64,000 nucleotides of DNA from Chitinophaga pinensis (GTDB lineage Bacteria > Bacteroidota > Bacteroidia > Chitinophagales > Chitinophagaceae). Where the stretch lies: NCBI GenBank assembly GCA_945862385.1, contig CAMAXV010000005.1, forward strand, positions 1-64,000, given 5' to 3'. The position numbers were made by a program, and so were the translations under genes. The stretch's first letter is position 1; each line of letters starts with the position of its first letter. The notes under the pieces are model-generated. The model worked only from the letters and a program-made list of their open reading frames with translations. It did not search any database and had not been told where the DNA came from. Shown here piece by piece: positions 61,329-64,000 of this stretch.

Positions 61329-62558
61329 ATGTTCAGAAAAGGGAAGTCAGCAGCGCTTGGATTTATATTTATAACTGTTTTGATAGATGTGATTGGATTG
61401 GGCATCATCATTCCCGTTTTGCCCAAGCTCATTCAGGAGCTCACCGGAGGAGATATGAGTGAGGCATCCCGTTATGGAGGATGGCTCATGTTTACGTATG
61501 CCTTCATGCAATTTCTATTTGCACCTGTTCTCGGCAACCTGAGTGATCAGTATGGCCGCAGGCCGGTTATTTTGTTTTCGTTACTTGGATTTGGACTGGA
61601 TTATCTTTTGCTTGCCTGGTCTCCCAGCATAACCTGGTTATTTGTTGCGCGCATCCTGTCTGGTATCACCGGAGCCAGTTTCACCACTGCCTCAGCTTAT
61701 ATTGCTGATATAAGCACGCCGGAAAAAAGGGCACAGAATTTTGGCATGATTGGAGCTGCATTCGGACTTGGGTTCATTATTGGTCCGCTTATTGGCGGTG
61801 TATTGGGAAAATATGACCCCCGTATGCCATTCTTTTTCGCAGCAGGATTAACACTCATCAACTGGTTGTATGGATACTTTGTTTTGCCTGAGTCGCTTGA
61901 TGTCACCAAGCGCAGAAAATTTGAATGGAAGAGAGCCAATCCCGTAGGCTCACTCCTTCACCTCAAAAAGTATCCTGCTGTGGCCGGCTTAATTGTTTCA
62001 CTTACCCTCATTTACATAGGTTCCCATGCAGTCAATTCTACCTGGAGTTATTACACCATGGAAAAATTCAAGTGGGATTCAGATATGGTAGGCTATTCGC
62101 TTGCATTTGTGGGATTCATGATCGCACTCGTGCAGGGCGGTTTGATTCGTGTAGCCATACCCAAATTAGGACAATCAAGGTCACTCTTCATCGGCCTACT
62201 CATGTACACCATTGGTATGTTTCTTTTTGCCTTTGCAGCAAGTACCTGGATGATGTTTGCCTTTTGTTTTATTTATTGTCTCGGCGGTATAGCCGGACCA
62301 GCACTGCAGGGTATCATTTCAACCCATGTTCCACCCACCGAGCAGGGTGAATTGCAGGGAGCGATGACCAGCCTGATGAGTGCCACCAGTATTGTTGGTC
62401 CACTGCTGATGACTTCATTATTTGCTTTTTTTATCGCAAAGGATGCCATAGTCTATTTTCCAGGTGCACCCTTCCTGGCAGGAGCTGTTATCACCCTTTT
62501 CAGCACAATAATCAGTTATCAAAGCCTGCAGAATGAGAAAAAAGCACAACAGGCATAG
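61329..62558 (+). CDS. MFS transporter, TetA/TCR-like subfamily
   Basis: 409 residues with twelve transmembrane helices. The first loop has MFS motif A in [12 protein letters not shown]; motif C-like [15 protein letters not shown] follows. It resembles tetracycline-type drug/proton antiporters, but the drug is not predictable. The start at 61329 lies 53 bases after the Dabb gene. Confidence 0.88.
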   Translation: MFRKGKSAALGFIFITVLIDVIGLGIIIPVLPKLIQELTGGDMSEASRYGGWLMFTYAFMQFLFAPVLGNLSDQYGRRPVILFSLLGFGLDYLLLAWSPSITWLFVARILSGITGASFTTASAYIADISTPEKRAQNFGMIGAAFGLGFIIGPLIGGVLGKYDPRMPFFFAAGLTLINWLYGYFVLPESLDVTKRRKFEWKRANPVGSLLHLKKYPAVAGLIVSLTLIYIGSHAVNSTWSYYTMEKFKWDSDMVGYSLAFVGFMIALVQGGLIRVAIPKLGQSRSLFIGLLMYTIGMFLFAFAASTWMMFAFCFIYCLGGIAGPALQGIISTHVPPTEQGELQGAMTSLMSATSIVGPLLMTSLFAFFIAKDAIVYFPGAPFLAGAVITLFSTIISYQSLQNEKKAQQA

Positions 62559-62631
62559 GTGAACGGGCTGTTAAAATCTGCTTAAATGTAGAATTAGTAA
62601 GGATTTAATTACCATTTACCGATTATTGAGG

Positions 62632-62639
62632 TATCTTTG
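62632..62639 (+). promoter_or_regulatory. Candidate -7 box of the RRM protein gene
   Basis: TATCTTTG matches TAnnTTTG and would give a 5' leader of about 125 bases before the ATG at 62770, as for cold-shock-type mRNAs. No -33 TTG is clear. Confidence 0.45.
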
Positions 62640-62769
62640 TTAAGTTATTTGAGTTAAGTACAGTACTCAGTAAGTGAAAGTATTTCCTGCTAAGCATCAC
62701 CTGCTAATAGTAAGTCTTCTTTACGCCTGTGTTTCTCTCAGCATTTTTATCAATCAATTGTTATTTGAA

Positions 62770-63090
62770 ATGAACATTTATGTTTCAAATTTAAGCTTCA
62801 ACGTACAGGATGAAGACTTAAAAGGTTTTTTTGAAGAATACGGAGAAGTATCTTCAGCAAAAGTTATTACTGACAAATTCACAGGTCGTAGCCGTGGCTT
62901 CGGTTTTGTTGAAATGTCAGACGATGCAGCCGCTCAGAAGGCTATCCAGGAATTGGATGGTGCAACTGTAGAAGGTCGTGCCATCAAAGTAAGCGAGGCA
63001 AAGCCTCGTGAGCAACGCCCCAGCAATGGCGGTGGTGGAGCTCCACGCCGTAACTTCGGTGGTGGCGGCGGCGGTGGAAACCGTTGGTAA
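62770..63090 (+). CDS. RNA-recognition-motif (RRM) RNA-binding protein
   Basis: 106 residues from the ATG at 62770 (MNIYVSNLSFNVQDEDLKGF). RNP-2 is IYVSNL and RNP-1 is SRGFGFVEM. A glycine-rich tail (GGGGAPRRNFGGGGGGGNRW) follows, like cyanobacterial and Bacteroidota glycine-rich cold-shock RRM proteins. It probably binds RNA broadly, perhaps as a chaperone. The upstream ORF codons are the leader. Confidence 0.92.
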   Translation: MNIYVSNLSFNVQDEDLKGFFEEYGEVSSAKVITDKFTGRSRGFGFVEMSDDAAAQKAIQELDGATVEGRAIKVSEAKPREQRPSNGGGGAPRRNFGGGGGGGNRW

Positions 63091-63110
63091 TCGCATCACA
63101 ACCTGATTAC

Positions 63111-63146
63111 AAGAGGCTGTCTCCTGAATGGAACAGCCTCTTTTTT
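63111..63146 (+). terminator. Rho-independent terminator after the RRM gene
   Basis: A ten-base stem AAGAGGCTGT/ACAGCCTCTT with a twelve-base loop is followed by a T-run. Confidence 0.85.
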
Positions 63147-63167
63147 ATTTTTATAAGCTATAGTCTG

Positions 63168-63198
63168 TTGAGCCCCCAAACAGAAAAGCGTAACTTTG
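63168..63198 (+). promoter_or_regulatory. Promoter of the CMD-family gene
   Basis: A TTG at 63168-63170 and TAACTTTG at 63191-63198 are separated by 20 bases, the full Bacteroidota sigma-ABfr spacing. The transcript would start just before the ATG at 63214. This is the cleanest promoter in the window. Confidence 0.7.
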
Positions 63199-63213
63199 TA
63201 CAAACTATTATAC

Positions 63214-63567
63214 ATGAGCCTGGTTACAGCATTCAATGAATACCGTGAGCGAATGAATGAGGTTATCCTGAGTAAAGGAAACCTGGTGATGAAAAGGTTG
63301 TGGAACCTAGACACCAATACATATCAGGAAGGAGCACTCGATGTTAAAACCAAGGAAATGCTCGGACTGGTTGCCAGTATGGTGTTACGTTGTGATGATT
63401 GCATTAAATATCACCTCGGAAAATGTCATGAACTTGGGTTAACAACAGAAGAGGTCTACGAAGTTTTTTCAGTAGCCAATATTGTTGGCGGAACGATTGT
63501 TATACCCCACACCCGCAGAGGTGCAGAATACTGGGAAGCCCTGCAGGATGAGGAAAAAACCAATTAA
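63214..63567 (+). CDS. Carboxymuconolactone decarboxylase (CMD/AhpD-like) family protein
   Basis: 117 residues from the ATG at 63214. It carries [17 protein letters not shown], the C-x-x-C-x-x-x-H motif of AhpD-like CMD proteins. This points to thiol peroxidase or redox activity rather than the original decarboxylase reaction. It lies 32 bases before korB and may be co-transcribed with it. Confidence 0.88.
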   Translation: MSLVTAFNEYRERMNEVILSKGNLVMKRLWNLDTNTYQEGALDVKTKEMLGLVASMVLRCDDCIKYHLGKCHELGLTTEEVYEVFSVANIVGGTIVIPHTRRGAEYWEALQDEEKTN

Positions 63568-63599
63568 TTTACTATATTGAGTGTCTCAATTTCTTCTAT

Positions 63600-64000
63600 A
63601 TGAGTGAACCAATGCCAACTATACCATTGACAGCCAAGGATTTTCAAACTGACCAGGAAGTACGCTGGTGTCCGGGTTGTGGTGACTACTCCATCCTGGC
63701 GCAGGTGCAGAAAATCATGCCCACATTAGGTATACCCCGTGAGAATATCGTTATTGTATCCGGTATCGGTTGTTCCAGCCGCTTTCCGTATTATATGGAA
63801 ACTTTCGGCATGCATTCAATACATGGGCGGGCAACGGCTATAGCAAGCGGATTGAAAGCAACGAGGCCCGAACTCAGTGTTTGGATTGTTACAGGAGACG
63901 GTGATTCACTCAGCATTGGCGGTAACCACACGATTCACCTGCTAAGGAGAAATTTTGATGTCAATATCATGATGTTCAATAACCAGATTTATGGTTTGAC
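63600..64000 (+). CDS. korB: 2-oxoglutarate (2-oxoacid):ferredoxin oxidoreductase beta subunit, 5' part
   Basis: It is not in the ORF track because it runs off the window. The ATG at 63600 reads [20 protein letters not shown], then [17 protein letters not shown] (first cysteines of the [4Fe-4S] site), [31 protein letters not shown] and [15 protein letters not shown], the thiamine-diphosphate motif. The enzyme interconverts 2-oxoglutarate and succinyl-CoA with ferredoxin. The alpha subunit gene is not upstream in the window. 133 codons are visible. Confidence 0.88.
   Translation, partial: MSEPMPTIPLTAKDFQTDQEVRWCPGCGDYSILAQVQKIMPTLGIPRENIVIVSGIGCSSRFPYYMETFGMHSIHGRATAIASGLKATRPELSVWIVTGDGDSLSIGGNHTIHLLRRNFDVNIMMFNNQIYGL

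Noticed and set aside
1-64000. CRISPR arrays, rRNA genes, integrases or IS transposases
   Set aside because: No regularly spaced direct repeats with unique spacers and no recognisable transposase, integrase or rRNA sequence were seen. The only short tandem arrays are the AAGTTGAGAG blocks.

Overview
The window comes from a member of the Bacteroidota, most likely a Chitinophagaceae-like lineage. The evidence is a complete alternative complex III operon (actABCDEF) joined to an A-type cytochrome c oxidase, a futalosine-pathway menaquinone enzyme (MqnC), a GLPGLI protein, DUF6787 and DUF5522 proteins, TAnnTTTG-type -7 promoter boxes, and almost no Shine-Dalgarno sequences. The family-level placement is inference.

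Layout. 1-1.6 kb is accessory DNA: a gene that reads like a bacterial gasdermin, an AAGTTGAGAG repeat block, and a wrecked YhcG/DUF1016 nuclease gene cut off by a palindrome-rich repeat. 1.7-8.4 kb holds a CE15-type esterase, a seven-haem cytochrome, a DUF4160/DUF2442 pair, PxpBC and MqnC. 8.5-17.4 kb holds a PDZ aspartyl protease, two M16 peptidases, a secreted GH116 enzyme, a SlyD-type FKBP, a lipoprotein and a TIM-barrel isomerase. 17.5-26.1 kb is mostly secreted hydrolases (two beta-lactamase-fold enzymes, a penicillin acylase and an M19 dipeptidase), with a PIN/DUF6364 toxin-antitoxin pair, a CarboxypepD-like protein and a DUF6787-PurN fusion.

26.3-42.3 kb is the respiratory supercluster: actA-F, coxB, coxA, ctaB, two subunit III genes, subunit IV, SCO, DUF420, and a trailing alkyltransferase-like protein. 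Electrons from menaquinol (MqnC belongs to its synthesis) would pass through ACIII to the oxidase; SCO and CtaB serve CuA and haem assembly. 42.3-50.1 kb holds DUF5522, TrmB, a small cysteine protein, GLPGLI, an outer-membrane barrel, a YngK-like glycosidase and a RecD-like helicase.

50.1-53.8 kb is an AT-rich accessory island: a hipB-hipS-hipT tripartite toxin-antitoxin operon with two near-identical palindromic operators, a DUF4143 ATPase, and an unexplained 163-nt RNA on the minus strand with tRNA-like ends. A shorter related locus sits 1.5 kb away. 53.8-64 kb returns to ordinary chromosome: Lrp/AsnC, GT2, acyl-CoA dehydrogenase, a membrane protein, an amidase, a DgoK kinase, Dabb, an MFS transporter, an RRM protein, a CMD protein and the start of korB. 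Three copies (one partial) of a 175-bp element bounded by a 20-bp palindrome are dispersed through the window.

All functional assignments were made by eye from motifs and family memory; no searches were run.
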